A stretch of 64,000 nucleotides of DNA from Saururus chinensis (GCA_035235625.1 CP141145.1:21020563-21084562), one strand, 5' to 3'. Positions 1 to 13,406 are shown, numbered from the stretch's first letter. Numbers and translations are program-made. The notes: a model not told the origin generated them from the letters alone.

Positions 1-1150
1 CTCTAACCCTAGTACTTCTACAAGTAAGAAATTATAATTCTATCCACTTTTATGCATGAATTTGTTAATTTATTAAAAAAACAACTAAAACATAAATACG
101 AAGCATATTCATGATTACTCAAATCATCATTTAAACAACAAATAATGCAAGCACACAAGTAACACAAGATTTTTACGTGGAAAACCCTAACTAGGATAAA
201 AGTCCACCACAGCCTCACAAGGCTAAATCAATGAACTAGCAAGCAAGGCCTTTACTTGACATAAACAAGTTGCCAACCACTTGTAAAAACTCTAACATAA
301 ACTCCTCATTTGTTTAGATCTTCCTCTTCTTTTGTTGCTGACCTTCAAATCTTCTCTTCCTCAAGTATTGAAGTTTTCTCCAATCTTGCTTTGTCTTCAT
401 CTTCTTCTAGCCTCTATAAAGAAACTCCTTTATGATTTTAGCCATTACCCTTCAATCTCCTATTGAATTTCGCTGACTAAAGACTCTCTTTTAGTTGTGT
501 CTCTCAAACAATCACTATTAACAATAAGCTTGGATGCACAATTATGATCTATTAGGAAAGTAATGACAAAAAGACTTTTCCTCTCTTAAATTTTAGGTTT
601 TGTTTTTCTTTAATTTCGCCTTTACCTAGCCCTTATATAGTCTATTAAGTAGGTTTATAGGTTAGACTTTAAGTAATAATGAACTATTTCTTGGAATGCT
701 TAAACTAGGTAAGTTACATAGACAATGATTGATCGATCATTGTTCCAATTAAGGTAAACCTCACACTTGTGGCGATGCATCGATATACTCTTAGCCAAAA
801 GTTACAAAGTGTGATTTAAGGGTCGATCAATCGATAAATATAGTCATTTTGAAGTTATCAGTTGATGCACAATAATTTTTCACAATTTACCCTAAATTTT
901 CCTTAAACTTCTATAATCACTTAAATTAACTATTCTTAAGTAAAACTAATTGATTTATGTACGTGAGTATGTGAAAATAAACCTTTTACCTTTCACACTC
1001 GGCTTAGTCTTCAACCTTAATCTTTAAGAACACATATCTCCAATTTTTCAAGTCAATTAATTCTAAATCCAACTCGACCACAACAAAATCTAGTCAAATT
1101 TTTAAGACTAAAACATATATGATGTTTAGACATTGTTTTGATCATCGAAA
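1..1150 (-). mobile_element. Copia-like LTR fragment, minus strand
   Basis: Non-coding block with the layout of a Copia LTR read on the minus strand. A start-side stretch with the phrase GATCAAAACAATGTC lies near 1120-1140, followed by GATCGATC-type motifs near 728-840, a TATA-like CTATATAAGG near 635-645, and a U5-like stretch around 170-230 containing GGTTTTCCACGTAAA. The same order of motifs recurs at 11040-11960 and 58860-59670 on the plus strand, which supports an LTR identity. No coding sequence is seen. The window edge cuts the downstream part, so internal parts cannot be assessed. Family (SIRE-like) is inferred from motif resemblance only. Confidence 0.5.
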
Positions 1151-1234
1151 TTTGTGGGTTTTCAATACATATGACTCATATGTTCTTTCAATCTTTCCCT
1201 TTGCTATTTTGTGAAAAAACACTATAAAAATAAC

Positions 1235-1655
1235 ATTAATAAAAATTACAACTCTTTGATATAGTGCATTGACTTTCACTTGTACATATGATTTGACTCA
1301 ACTTAGACTTAACGAAGAACTTTTGGAATTAATATTGGAAAGCCTTGTAAAACTTGTACTTATCCTGCACACTTAGAAAATCTTGTTTGCATAATATTGC
1401 TAAAAAATATATGAAAATAAGCACTTTGAGTTGTGACAAAAGACTATAAGGATAAAAATTAATAAAAATTACAACTCTTTGATATAGTGCATTGACTTTC
1501 ACTTGTATATATGATTTGACTCAACTTAGACTTAACGAAGAACTTTTGGAATTGATATTGGAAAGCCTTGTAAAACTTGTACTTATCCTGCACAGTTAGA
1601 AAAACTTGTTTGCATAATATAGCTCAAAAAAACATGAAAATAAGCATTTTGAGTT
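1235..1655. repeat. 198-bp direct duplication with 25-bp spacer
   Basis: Two copies, 1235-1432 and 1458-1655, match over about 198 bp with a period of 223 bp. Both begin ATTAATAAAAATTACAACTC and end at GAGTT, with scattered substitutions, so the duplication is not very recent. No ORF or terminal inverted repeat is seen. The rest of 1150-1932 is AT-rich DNA in which I see nothing else. Confidence 0.85.
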
Positions 1656-1932
1656 TTCATCAATCATTTCTCTCCCATTCTGACACAATAGACAAAAAGT
1701 GAAGCAATACTTAAACAAAAATACAATTAAAGTTCATCCAAGTCATGACCATCAACATAAGACATGAAAATTTTATGAACTATACGCTAAACATGTCCAT
1801 CATGTATCCAATAAGCATAAACAGTTTCAAAATACATCTTAATGTCAATAATAGCATGAACTGTCAAAAGTACCAAACTCATTAATACATAAAAATGTGA
1901 TAGAAAAATATAAAGAAATCAAGTAGTAGCAT

Positions 1933-2982
1933 TAGGGCTGTAAATGAGCCGAGCTAGCTCGTGAGCAAACTCGGCTCGGTTAGGCTCGGCTCGAGTTAAA
2001 CTCGATTCGAATCAGGCTCGACTCAAACTCGATTCGAGCTCGAATAAGTTCGAGCCGAGTTTGAGCCGACCCCTGCTCGACTCAGCTCAGCTCGAATAAA
2101 ACTCGAACTCGATGCTACTCGACTCGACCTTGAGCTTGAACTCGAATATAATTTTAAAATTATATATAAATAATGTATATATATGTATATTTTATATAAA
2201 CATTTAATTTAAATATATATTTATAACATACTCCCTACATTCTTAGATTAATAGCTCTATTTGATTAGTTCATTTTGAAAAATTTAATTGAGTTATTAAT
2301 CTAAGACGAATGGAATATATAAAATGACATATAATCACATATTTATATACTAATACTATGTATCGTATTGATATATGAGACCCGTTTATATGAGTCAAGG
2401 CTCACTCACGACTATGTGAGTATAGATGTCATACATCATCATATTACGATATAAGAACACACATAACTCGGGAGGTAGATTAGTTTATGTCTTCTTGCAC
2501 ATTTGGATCTCAATCTTACCTAAATAATTTTTTATTGTTACATCTTTTTTAGTGATTATATGTACATAAAGAGAGAAAAATAATAATATTACATTTTTTT
2601 AGCATATGTAACTAAAACTTATTTGTCATAGTTTTCTTCTTTCATAGTGACTATAATCAAATATTCACGGTGTAGTCGTAATACTTATTGAAGTATATTA
2701 ATTAATATTTAATACTAAAAGTATATTAGTATATGTGATACTTCACATACTTTATATTTATATATAGATTATTTTTATTTTTTTAGTTCAAGCCCAGTTC
2801 GAGCCAAGGCTTATGATTCACTTATTCAAGTTCGAGCTCGAGCCAAGCTTTGGATTTCTAAATCAAGCCGAGCTCGAGTTGAAAGGTTCGAGTTTATTCG
2901 AGCTTTGAGCCGAGCTTCAGCAGTTCGAGCTCGAGCTGGAAAAGCCTAATACTCAGCTCAGCTCGGCTCGTTAACACCCCTA
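1933..2982. mobile_element. Non-autonomous hAT element with 8-bp TSD
   Basis: A complete 1,050-bp element. The left end TAGGGCTGTAAATGAGCC and the inverted right end TAGGGGTGTTAACGAGCC match closely, and both run into subterminal GAGCTCG/CGAGCTC repeats (1940-2140 and 2795-2975). It is flanked by the perfect 8-bp duplication AGTAGCAT at 1925-1932 and 2983-2990. The 8-bp duplication and T-A-G-G-G ends are typical of hAT elements. There is no transposase ORF, so it would have depended on an autonomous relative. The AT-rich centre holds a Stowaway-like MITE. It sits at the edge of a minus-strand LTR-element remnant. Confidence 0.9.
2231..2315. mobile_element. Short Stowaway-like MITE nested in hAT element
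   Basis: 85 bp with inverted ends: left CTCCCTACATTCTTAGATTA and inverted right TTCCATTCGTCTTAGATTA, flanked by TA on both sides (2229-2230, 2316-2317). The TA duplication and CTCCCT-type start are those of Tc1/mariner-derived Stowaway MITEs. It lies in the AT-rich centre of the hAT element, so it inserted later or was carried with it. Confidence 0.75.
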
Positions 2983-2992
2983 AGTAGCATCT

Positions 2993-4168
2993 CTAGGGGT
3001 GCATCATCATCATTAGGTATCTCCCCCTCACTATCTGAAAGTGGCAATATCTCCTGAACAATTCTCTAGATGTTTGTACAACACTATTGAATATCCACAA
3101 GCAAATGCCAAAGGAAATCAATAACTCTCCATAAGTTAGGGGTCTTTCAAGATGTGCATATGGTCTCTCTACAGTAGCTGACACCCCTTGCTGATACTAA
3201 TTCTCCTCTTGTTTAGCTAGCCCCTCTCCCCTAGTATGGGACATATCATCCTCCTGACCATGCAACATTGATCATTCTTATGTGGACAAGTGTAGGTTGT
3301 GTTAGAGGAATCCTTACTCAAACGGATGTGAAATTTTAGCATAATATGTAAAGATATGGAAGCATCTCTTGGGTATGACCATGTAAAAACGTCATGATTT
3401 GAGCAAAGATTATCGAGTGTAGGTCGAGCTCAAGGTGGGGTCCTATTTAAAAGATATAAAATTTGTGTCATGGTATGATTAACTACCTCCTTCCTAGCAC
3501 TCAAAATATTGTACAAAACTATGAAATGAAGTAATCGATAGTTTGCACTAATAAAATGTGCTAGAATGGAGATGTTGAGGGATCTGCCACGAGGTAAACC
3601 AATGAGACATCTAGTAATCTCACTATCAAATGGATAGATGTATTCCCCAAAGTCCAGATAGATGTAAGTCTCATCGCTGGCATATGATTACATCTGCAAT
3701 GACCTCTATAGTCACAAGAATAGTTGTGCCGCCAACTCCTCCAACTAAAGTCTCATCTCCCTCAAAACAAAGAGACGAATACCACTACCTGACTAACCTA
3801 GGGTAAAATAGCTGATGAGAGGTAGGAATTGTGTGAAAATAGTTTAACCAATAACGTCTCAACTCTATCCACTTCATGGATGGCTGGTCATTTACATGAA
3901 ACACAATCCTCTCATACCTAAAAGGCCTCATATGCACATCAGTGACTAAGGAGCTCCCTAGCTCACTTGATCCAGCAGTAGTCTTTTGCTTCTTTGCTCT
4001 CCCCATCTAAAAGTACAAATAAAATGAATCCTAGGAATAAACATACCTAGGCATCAATCATAATATAGCAAGGTATTCCTAAATTTCCTAAAAAAAATTG
4101 AAATAAAAATTAATGCCCAATTTTTTGAAATTTAATGAAACCTTAAAACTTTTTGTTCTCTGATACCA
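2993..4168 (-). mobile_element. Internal remnant of an LTR element, minus strand
   Basis: On the minus strand a primer-binding-like site, TGGTATCAGAG (4168-4158, tRNA-iMet type), is followed by a short leader and a decayed coding region running down to about 2993. The first coding part (4006-3785) starts MGRAKKQKTT. Later parts loosely resemble the plant-specific 'putative plant transposon protein' family, an uncertain match. No protease, reverse transcriptase or integrase is seen. The element is broken and old, and the hAT element at 1933-2982 bounds it. Confidence 0.45.
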
Positions 4169-4830
4169 AATTTTAACACAAGATAGATATCAATGTCAAG
4201 AAAAAACTTTATAACCGAAGCTACAACCAATTTTAACAAAAAAGTCATGATTTTGAAAATCTCCAATTTGGGCTAGTTTTCATGGAAGCAAATTGAAATC
4301 GATGAAATCTTGCTTTTTAATGGTTAAAATTGCTTGAAACTTTGAAAAAATATGTAGATCTAGGCATTTTAAACTATGCTATTGGTTCGAAAACATTGAA
4401 ATCTGCATTAAAATCACTAAAAACAATTGAGGTGGGTTTCACCTTGGCCATGAATGAATGCTACAAATCAACATGAAAGTCTGGTCTTTCTTCACACAAA
4501 ATTTATAAAAAACCCCTTAGAGCTATGCTACGAACCTCTTAGAATTTTTTTGGTTTAAAATGAGCAATAATTGGGCTTTGGCCATTCTAAAACAGTATGT
4601 TCGGCTGTGAAATAGTAAACTAGTGATCGATCCTAGGGGCAATCAATCAATCGGTTTTGAAAAAAATATCAATTAATATTTCTTCAAAAAAATTCAATAA
4701 ATTACATAAGTCAAAATCAACTATTTTTCTTCAAAAGAAAAAAAAAATTACCATCAGAAATCAAAAGTAAAATAAAAATTTTCAAACAAGTAATGTTGAG
4801 TTCTTTTTGATGAATTTTCATTAATTCTTT
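4169..4830 (-). mobile_element. Possible LTR upstream of the minus-strand PBS
   Basis: Directly upstream (minus sense) of the primer-binding-like site lies AT-rich non-coding DNA with a GATCGATC motif followed by AATCAATCAATCGG near 4620-4655. Similar motifs occur in other LTR-like blocks of this window. No clear LTR border was found, so extent and identity are inferred from position only. Confidence 0.3.
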
Positions 4831-6250
4831 TTCATCTAAGTGTGTTCACTGATTATGTTCATTAATACCTTACCTTAGATTAGTCAACTCCATTGGCTTG
4901 TAATTCTCAATTTTTATTTATTCATTTCAATATTTTAGTTCTCTTTTATATATTTTAGAAGAATTACCAATGTTTTAAATTTTGTCTCTTTTATTCATGA
5001 ATCGCATAAGATTACTTATATTTATGAATCTAGCAAGATCACTTTTATTCAATTGAATTTTTTTTGTTAAGAGCCGAGTAAAGAAATTGTTCTAATTTTT
5101 TGATCCACTCTTCTAAAAAGATAGTGAAAAAAATTAAAAGCTTAATAATGAATATGTCCATGCCTTTTCTGGAGTTATGATATTTTTCTTCAAATCATTT
5201 TTATAGGGTAATCCTCTCAACTTGAATGATTTTTTCAGTCTTATTCTTTCTTTTTCATTCATTTTTCTTGATAAGTGGATGAGAGCTTCACACTAGCCTA
5301 GGCCCACCTAAGTGGTAGCCCTCATCCATCATCTTTACGAGGACAATTCATTTGAATAATGTTTTAAAGTAAATAAAACTTACAACCATTGAAGCATTAC
5401 CGAAAGAATTTTCTTTCATTGAATCCTTAATAGAATTCTAGCTTTATTTCTTCTAATTTGATTATCACTACTCCATTAGAATCCAAACTTCTATGTCAAC
5501 TCATGTCTAAGAATTTTCTCTTGTTCTTCACTTATAAAATTGACATGAGCATAAATATGATGTGTGCACATTTTAAAAAATAGATAATTACAACATCAAG
5601 GAAAAGAAAATTAAATTGAATCTTCACTCTCCTTGGTATATTATTCTCTTAGTTAAGGTATATTAATAACAAATCATGTTGCTTTTCAGCTTAAAAGAAA
5701 ATTAATTCATTTTTGTCTCAAGAGCTTAACATATCAAAAAGAAAATAAAGCAAATCAAAGTTCTTTTTGGTGTTTTTGACAATTTTAAATATTTTTTGTT
5801 ATTTTATTCATTCAAAACCTATGAAGTAAATCAACATGAAAACAAAGTAAAATGAAGTAAAAACTAAAACATGTGTCTCATAAGATAGAAAGCATTCAAT
5901 CATGGACAAACCTATTCAATCTCTTTTCTTAGAGATAGATTTGTTCCTTAGCCTTGACTAGCCAACCTATCCTAAGATAAACTAAGGTACTCTTACTCAG
6001 CTTTTCTAGTTAATACTTCAATTCTTGAAGATTAATCTTCATCACTCACACCCTCTTCAACTTATGGTTGTACACTTGGTAGGGTAGTCTAGGTATTGTA
6101 TGGGTTGGGGTCATCTTCTCCTTACGGCTAAACTAAGACTACGAAGAAGTCAAATTCAGACTTATTTTACATGTCAATTGTAGTAGACAAAGTTGATCCA
6201 CAAGGAAAGCCTTGTGTAACAAAGAAAACTATTACGAAGAGAATAGAATA
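4831..6250. other. AT-rich non-coding remnants
   Basis: No gene seen. A stretch near 5180-5350, containing CCTCTCAACTTG and ATCTTTACGAGGACAA, resembles the reverse complement of about 63050-63240, which indicates copies of the same dispersed repeat in opposite orientations. The remainder is simple AT-rich DNA. Confidence 0.5.
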
Positions 6251-8340
6251 GAGAATAAGAAATAATGAAAGAGAAAGTGTTAAGGCATCGAAAATTCACT
6301 TTTAATAAATATCTAATATATATTTGACTCAAATGATAACTCAATTAAGTTCAAATGAAAATTCGTCTCAATCGAAAAATTTATCTCCTAAAGAACTTTG
6401 AAATAGGACAATAGTAATTGATTGTTTACTATATACAATCATTAAGTACATAATCACAAGGAATTATAAGCATTCGGTGTGTCTTTCGTCAACACTAAAT
6501 CAAATAATTATATAAATTATAAACTCCTTAAATATGAAACATCAATTTAAAATGATAAAGAATTTACTTGAATCAAAGTATCTATTAAACATCAAGTACA
6601 AGCTTCATCCTTAGCCTTAGCTTGAGAGCTTAGAAAACCATTACAATAAAACTAAAAATAAAAATACAAAAGAAGAGATGAAAAATAGGAAAAGAGAGCT
6701 CCAAATAGGAGGGGATGATGTATCTATCATGTCCACCCTTCTATTTATAGGAGTAAAAAGGGTTGCTTCAAAGGGGAAAGTCCAATCATATCCCTTAATT
6801 ACATCTTCATTAATTGTCTGATTGGTTGCTTCTTTGGCAATGATTAGATTCAAAATCAATCAAATAAATCAATAAATTATTTAGCAAATAAGTATCTTTG
6901 AGTCTTCTTTTTGTTATCCAATCAGCATCATTGTCTTTCCTTATGTATATTAATCACAACTAATAAAAAGATCCTCTATGTGTTAGCCTTGGGTTAGTTA
7001 ACTATTTGTCCCTTTACATACCGGATTTGACCCATATATCTTCAGAATTATAAATTTCATCCTGAAATAGTTATTGTAACCACGACAGTCTTCTTTTTTA
7101 ATTTAGTTATCTTGATGCAAATCTCAAATCTAATGGGTCCAAAAGGTTGTATTCGATCATTCCATGTATGTTTAGACCATTAGGAGCCCATTCTTGACTT
7201 TTAAATAGTTTTAGGTAGTTGGGCTTTACTTCATCTTCTACTTAGATCCTGTTGAAGCCTATTTAGACATGTAAATACAACTAAAGTCCAACTAACCTAT
7301 TCAAAACATAAATAACACATATAAACAATGAATTAACACAAAATAGGATTTCAATTCAAGATTTCATAGTATCTAATTGAACATTATTTTAGTGCATCAA
7401 ATACCCCCAAAACTTACTTTTTGCTTGTCCTTGAGCAAAATAAAAATTAAAACAATAGAAAATAAAACTAACTACTCCACTTTTGCAGGAAATCAAGATT
7501 GCATTTAGCATATGCAACAAGCCTTTAAACCCTTAGCTTATACTAGTAGACGAATTATAGTCTTGTAAGGGTTTGCAGTGAATCCACCCACAAAATTTAA
7601 AACTGGAATGATAAAAGAAAATTTAAATTCAAACCACATAAAATCTACAAATCAACTCCTAAATATGTGACTTCATTTAGTAAAATCAATCATGCATAAT
7701 ACAACTTATCTTCTTCAACAATAATTCATTCTAACAACTTCCATATTAGTTTTGAAAAAATAGAAATTGCCAATTAATTATACAATCCCAATCTCATACA
7801 TACATAATAGTTTTAAAAAATAAATATTGTCAAGTAATTATACAATCCCAATCTCATGTATCGAATAACTAAATGTTTCTCGTGTCCACTTAGCAATTTT
7901 AATTTTAGCAATTTCAATGTTAATACTAAAAAATAGACATTGGCATACATTCATCTTCAAGAGATCATAATAGAGAATTATGCAAAACCTTCATTGAAAA
8001 GTAAAACACCCTAGATCACCTAACAACTCATTTAGGATATAATTACATAATGTCCTATTAGAATTTTATGATCATCTCACATGATATGTGTAAGGCTTAG
8101 CCTTTTTAAGCTTTCTATAAGATCCATGTAACAAGTGTTAGGCCAGTGACTCCCAATCCAGTTTGCTCAGGGCACTAGGTTTTAAAACACCCCTTAGGCT
8201 TAATAACTTGAACCAAATGGACTTAAAGGCTATGCATGTCATAAATTAGTCAACTCTACATTTGAGGATGATTTTAATGCACAAATCGGAGTCTCGGCAC
8301 ATGTAAAGGATAATCATTGGTGATGGGTGAAATTGAAAAA
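6250..8340 (-). mobile_element. Probable 3' non-coding part of a Gypsy-type element
   Basis: Around 7387-7440 the minus strand carries a stretch with GGACAAGCAAAAAG and GGGGGTATTTGATGCA. Phrases of this kind precede the 3' LTR of many plant Gypsy elements of Athila/Tat type, a resemblance from memory rather than a search. DNA on either side is AT-rich and non-coding. The short reading frame at 6641-6859 has no recognisable domain. Broken; borders not resolved. Confidence 0.3.
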
Positions 8341-9464
8341 AAATACAATAAAAGTGACCTAAAACTTTTTTTTTATTCTTTTGTAATCGAGAAGGAACAA
8401 GAGGGAGGAAGGCCGAGCTCCCTCTAGACCCTCCACCGAGCCTCTTTTGTCACCGGATTCTACCACTTCTTGCCGCATTTGGCTCTACCTGACAACTACG
8501 AATCCGATAGTATTGGCTAGGGCCACCACCAGCCCCTCCTTGCGCTGCTGGTATTCTCCCCATTTTTCCTCTATTTGTGCCATTTTGTCTCCTAGAGAAT
8601 GGCCATGACGCCATTGTGAGTGGTTTTCAGCTGGCCATCACCTCTCCAACCCATCTCTAGCCAAAAATTCTTCCTCACACTTTCCTTTCCCCTCTCCAAC
8701 CATTCATGATCAATAGTTCTCAGTCTTATACTAAAAACTGACCAGAACAGCACATCCTTGTGCTATCCGGCGGTCATGAGGCCTCACTAGCAACTAGGTT
8801 TGGCTATCATAGGCTTTGTTCCCCACTTCCTCACCTTCTTACTTTTACCCACGCCCCTTAGTTCTTTTATGTGGGTTTTGGCCTCTAGAAATGCAACCAT
8901 GGACATCTGGCTGGGATAGTTTTGGCTTTTGATGATCTACCACAACCTTCCGGCAATCAGTCATTGAGCTCAGACATTGTTAAGAGAGTTGAACTCCAAA
9001 AACCCTTGAGGGTGTATTTTCCACCATCGGCCACCCCTTTTCATGTTGATGGGAGGCTCAAGATTGACGAGTGTTGAATTGGGACCATACCGTACCTCAC
9101 CTAAACACCGGGGTGGTTCTTTTATCAAATGTGATTCTTTGGTTTTCCGGATTTATTCGCAATGCAGTTGCAATCGTGTTCCCCATCATCGAACTTCCTC
9201 AAAAAGCAAGGTAGGGGACTTTGAACTTGTAATTTCAACATAGCATGCTTTGAATGTTTACCAGCATGCTAGGATTATGTGATTTAATACCTTTGATATT
9301 AAATAATGATCCAATTGCTTGATGTAAGAGGGAAAGATTATGAATTATGGTATGAATGATTATACATTTGACATGCATGTAAGCTGTGAGTGTGTTTTTT
9401 GTATGTTAACCATGTGTATGCTAGTGATGAATAAGGAATGTGCTGATAAGCTATTTGATGAATT

Positions 9465-9555
9465 ATGTGTATGTGATATGTATGTGTGATAGACATACAT
9501 ATGTGTGATAGATATACCTATGTGTGATGGATATGTGTATGTGTGTGGGACATAT
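9465..9555. repeat. Short GT-rich minisatellite, about 19-bp unit
   Basis: Units built on TATGTGTGATAGA repeat about four times (9468-9550) with substitutions, inside the probable LTR at 8340-10587. Confidence 0.6.
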
Positions 9556-10314
9556 ATTTGTGCAACAAACAGTAAGTGGTGGCAGAGGATTTTGCATGGA
9601 TTTTGTTGTGGATTTGTATTAGCATGAAAAATATTGGAGGGTGTATAAATGATAAATTTAGTAAGTAAGCAGACATAATGTTTAAAGTCTTTATGGGGGA
9701 TTTCTAAATAGTAAGAGTGAACCTCATACTTGTACAAGCATAATGTACATATTATGAATTCGAACGTAAGAACAATAAGTTAGGTTTTAGCAAGAGTTTG
9801 GTGAATAGAGTTTAATCAATAGGGCTTCATTTGGGCTTAGTTTGATAAATTTCAGTAAGATGGTTTAACCATAAGGTGGATGGGGTGGAATGAGATGCTA
9901 TGTAAGGATGGGTAAAGCAAAGTATGTTGCCCTAGCAAATTTGAGTTTTAGAACGGGCTCAACATTGGGTTGGTTAATGGAAGACTATAAGATCAAAGGT
10001 TTTCATGGCATAATTATACCCATATAAATTATTCAATTCAAACTTGAATGGTAAGCAATTCTAATAAGATAACATTGTGAGTTTGTGACCTGATGTTTTC
10101 AACGGATTAAGTTTCATGTTTGAGCTAGCCGGTAATTAATCAGCTAAGTATTTTCATGTCTTGCCAAGGTGTTTATCGTGTGGGATGTTTGTCTTAGTGT
10201 TGTAATTAAGGCCAAATATTTGATTCTCTATTGAGAGTGGTGTATGTTTTTCAATAATATCTAAGTGTTATATTTAAACCCAGACATTTTTTGCCTGCAG
10301 ATGGCGCTCTGTGA

Positions 10315-10417
10315 TTTGACCCATATGTGGCATTGTTAGATTCCTACCCAAAAGTGACATTGTATGATTTTCACCTTTAGTAGGCATTGTTTGGCCCTTA
10401 GTTGGCATTGTATGTTC
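10315..10417. repeat. GGCATTGT-containing tandem array
   Basis: Four diverged units of about 23-27 bp, each with (G)GCATTGT or GACATTGT, lie just upstream of a primer-binding-like site. Probably part of the LTR. Confidence 0.55.
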
Positions 10418-11039
10418 TACTGAGTATGGGCGTTTGTACACTTAGGTAAGTAGTACCATGGATATGTTGTTACCTGTTTGATCGTGTGCCCAATGAGCAT
10501 AGGTGTGCTTTGCCTTAAAAAGAGTTCATGACATCTAGTTTCCCCCCAAAGGATAAGATGATGCCCCAGTAACATTTCTTTCCATTCGACGTCAGAGCTG
10601 ATTAATTGTAATGAGCTTTAGTTGTTGATAGTTTGTATACTTCTATATGAGTAAGTTTGTGAGTTTTTGAGTAAGTGTAAGATTATTAGTATGATTCTAA
10701 GTGTATGTTTCTGAGCAAGGTTCTAAGGATAAGAATTTGAGAACTATTATATGAGTAAGACAGTAATTATAAGAATGTTTCATAAGATAGTATGTTATGT
10801 TATGTATGTAAGAACATATGTGGCCATATGTATTTTATTGCATTATTTCGTTGAACAAAACAATATCAAATTAATGTGTAATTTGAGTCAAAGGATAAAT
10901 TGTTGCTACTCAAGATCATTGGGAAAAGTGAACCAAATCAAAAGAGTGATAAGTATTTTTGTAGGTAAACACATGTACAATCATTACATTGATACACTTA
11001 GGATAAATGGTTTATCATATTAGAGTGTGAGAAAAAGAA

Positions 11040-11960
11040 TGAGTGAAAAATTATATATGTAAAAATTTCATCCAAGACTCATTGGGATTAAAAAGGATTA
11101 GTTAGGAAGATTTTTTATTCTCTACACCGTAGTAGTATTGTAGCAAACCCCCATAGCAATTATTGTTCATCGATCGATTACTATAGTGATCAATCGGTTA
11201 CTATGCCAGTTTTGGCAAAATTTGGCCAAGACGATGGGCTATCAATTGGTTATAGTAGCGATCAATCACTGGAGCCCACAATTTCCCAAAATATGCCATT
11301 TGAAGTTGAATTTGAATCTTATTCAAGGTTTAATACCTAAACCGACTTAGTCATCTAGATAAGGGATGTTTTGGATGTGGAAAAAGAGGAGAGAATCCAT
11401 TTTCAGCATAGAGAGATTGGTGAGACTACTCTATTGGGTTTTGAGAGTATGGAGCTTTCCTTTGGCTACATGCTTTGAAAATCATTCAATTAGCCAAAAC
11501 CGAGAAGAAATTTACAACACAACACAAACAAGAGCTTAAGGAGTTGAAACAAAGTTCTTCATCAAGGAGTTATTGAAAAAACTCAAATGTAGATCAACAA
11601 TTGAAAGAGTCTGTGATTAAGTCTCTAAAAGATAGCTAAGCTGGAACATGAAGAGAGAACGCTTCAAGGATTCAACGGAGGGAGAAACTTGAAGCCGAAC
11701 AACAAAGAGGACTAAACAAAGAAAATGAGTTTTTTTTATGTCATGTAAAAGAGAATTGTTGGTTGTTATTGGGTCTTATAAGTTCTTACTTACTAGTACA
11801 TTGATTTGGCCATGTGAGGAAGCTGTGTTTTTTACTTAAGTGTAGGTTTTTCACGTTAACTCCTTGTATGTTCAGGTGTGTTTTGCATACTTAGTTAGAT
11901 TGTATAGTTAATAGATTTGTAGTTCATGTGTAGATACTTAGTTTATGTTGCCTAGTAGAC
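11040..11960 (+). mobile_element. Copia-like LTR fragment, plus strand
   Basis: Non-coding block with the same order of motifs as the minus-strand LTR at 1-1150: a cluster of CGATCGATTA and GATCAATCGG near 11168-11200, an AG-rich transcribed-leader-like section (11380-11720), and a U5-like stretch near 11790-11860 with CATTGATTTGGCCATGTGAG and AGGTTTTTCACGTTAA. Its counterpart at 170-240 reads CATTGATTTAGCCTTGTGAG on the minus strand. Two LTRs of related families in opposite orientation are therefore supported. DNA between 10600 and 11040 is AT-rich without a recognised gene. Confidence 0.5.
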
Positions 11961-13259
11961 ATTTTTGCTTATAGAGGTTATAACTCTTGATTCTTATTTC
12001 TATGAACTACAAGTTTGAAAAGTAATCTCATGATCCTCTGAGCCACTTGGACGGATATTAAACTCTCAATGTATGTTTCTTATTAAATTGTATTAATGCA
12101 TCTATGTATGGACTTGTATATTGGATTTAGACTTCGGAATGTTGTGGAACTTGTACTTAGATATGTCTAGGATGTATTTCTTACTATGCCCATAGCCATG
12201 ATAAATTATTTTATATGTTCTATTTCAATTAACATTTGAGAAAGTTTGGTTTGGATGTACTATGTTTTAAAAATTTTAGTTGGGAAAATTGATGCATGAT
12301 GATTTTGAATTTATAAAAACTGTTTTTACATGTTTTGGATTCATTCATTTTTCCCTATTTATATTTATTATTTTGCACAAAATTTTTGTAAATTTTTAAG
12401 AAAATGAGTATAAAAATCTCGAGCGTGACATACCTACCACCATAGCTACAACAATCTGCTCAGATGTTTTTAACACTAGTCTTGTCAGTAGTTTATGTCA
12501 CATTCTAAGCCCATTAATCATCCCCATTCCATTTCATTTCATACTTTCCTATACATAAAACCATGTTGTAAGTAACAAACATACAAATTTATATTCCACA
12601 TTTCCCTAGACTTCATTATTGTTATTGACATCCTCATGTAAAATATGCAGGCCAAAAATGCAATAATTCATATTAGTTCATATACAAAAAATGCATTCTC
12701 TTAGAGGTATATAAACTAATGGATATGGCTGACATTCATTATATATATTAATTATGATCATTTTATTACAATGTATGATATGATTTAATTGTGATGTTCA
12801 TCATGATAAGAACCATATGTCATCCCAATCCCTTCAGACTCCATATTTGTCATTCCTACAACAGTTGAAGTGATTGATTTGGTTCAACTAATGGTATGTC
12901 ATTCCTCCCGTGTTTAAGAATTATGCGAGAGTTAAGTATGAAATAGTTTGAGAGCCTTCAGCCTTGGTTAATTGGTGGAGTGGATTTAATGGTAAGATTA
13001 AAGTTACCCACACAGTAACTAGTAGTTTATGGCAAGAGCAATGTTATTTGAAAAAATCACTACTTAATTAATCACTCTTAATGTTTTTTTGCGGTTACTA
13101 ACAAAAGATGACTATTCAAAAATATTAAACTTCAATATCTATCATCTCCTTAATATAATTAATCATTAATCTAATTTCTTCTTAAAGTAAAGCATATTTA
13201 TGACTACTCGCCATGATGTACTGCCAATACCCATACATAGGCCTTGCACCTTTATCATC
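11961..13259. other. AT-rich DNA, nothing recognised
   Basis: No ORF with a recognisable domain, no clear terminal repeats and no RNA gene seen. Confidence 0.5.
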
Positions 13260-13406
13260 GGGAAAATGAAATTTTCATATCAAAAACTCACACATGAGTT
13301 TTGATTGGTCTAGATAAGTAAGCCTATGTAAACTTTGTGTATGGCCCACTTGTGAAGTCTAATCAAAACTCTTGTGGGTGTTTTTGTTGTGGGAATTTCA
13401 CTCTCC
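13260..13406. mobile_element. Foldback MITE, about 147 bp
   Basis: The left arm, from GGGAAAATGAAATTTTC through GAGTTTTGATTGG, pairs with the inverted right arm, from GGAGAGTGAAATTCCC through GAGTTTTGATTAG. The arms are about 48 bp. No clear TSD was found, so the superfamily is not assigned. A similar TTTTGATTGGA palindrome is present at 21774-21872. Confidence 0.6.

Larger units (their letters stand above)
8340..10587 (+). mobile_element. Probable Gypsy-type LTR, plus strand
   Basis: A GC-richer non-coding block (8400-9240) passes into AT-rich DNA and stops at a degenerate primer-binding-like site at about 10590-10602, where TCAGAGCTGATT resembles the tail of the usual TGGTATCAGAGCTGA. Layout and length suit the long LTR of a Tekay-type element. 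Two short tandem arrays lie inside (9465-9555 and 10315-10417). No partner LTR or matching internal coding region is seen downstream, because Copia-like sequence starts near 11040. Left border uncertain. Confidence 0.35.
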
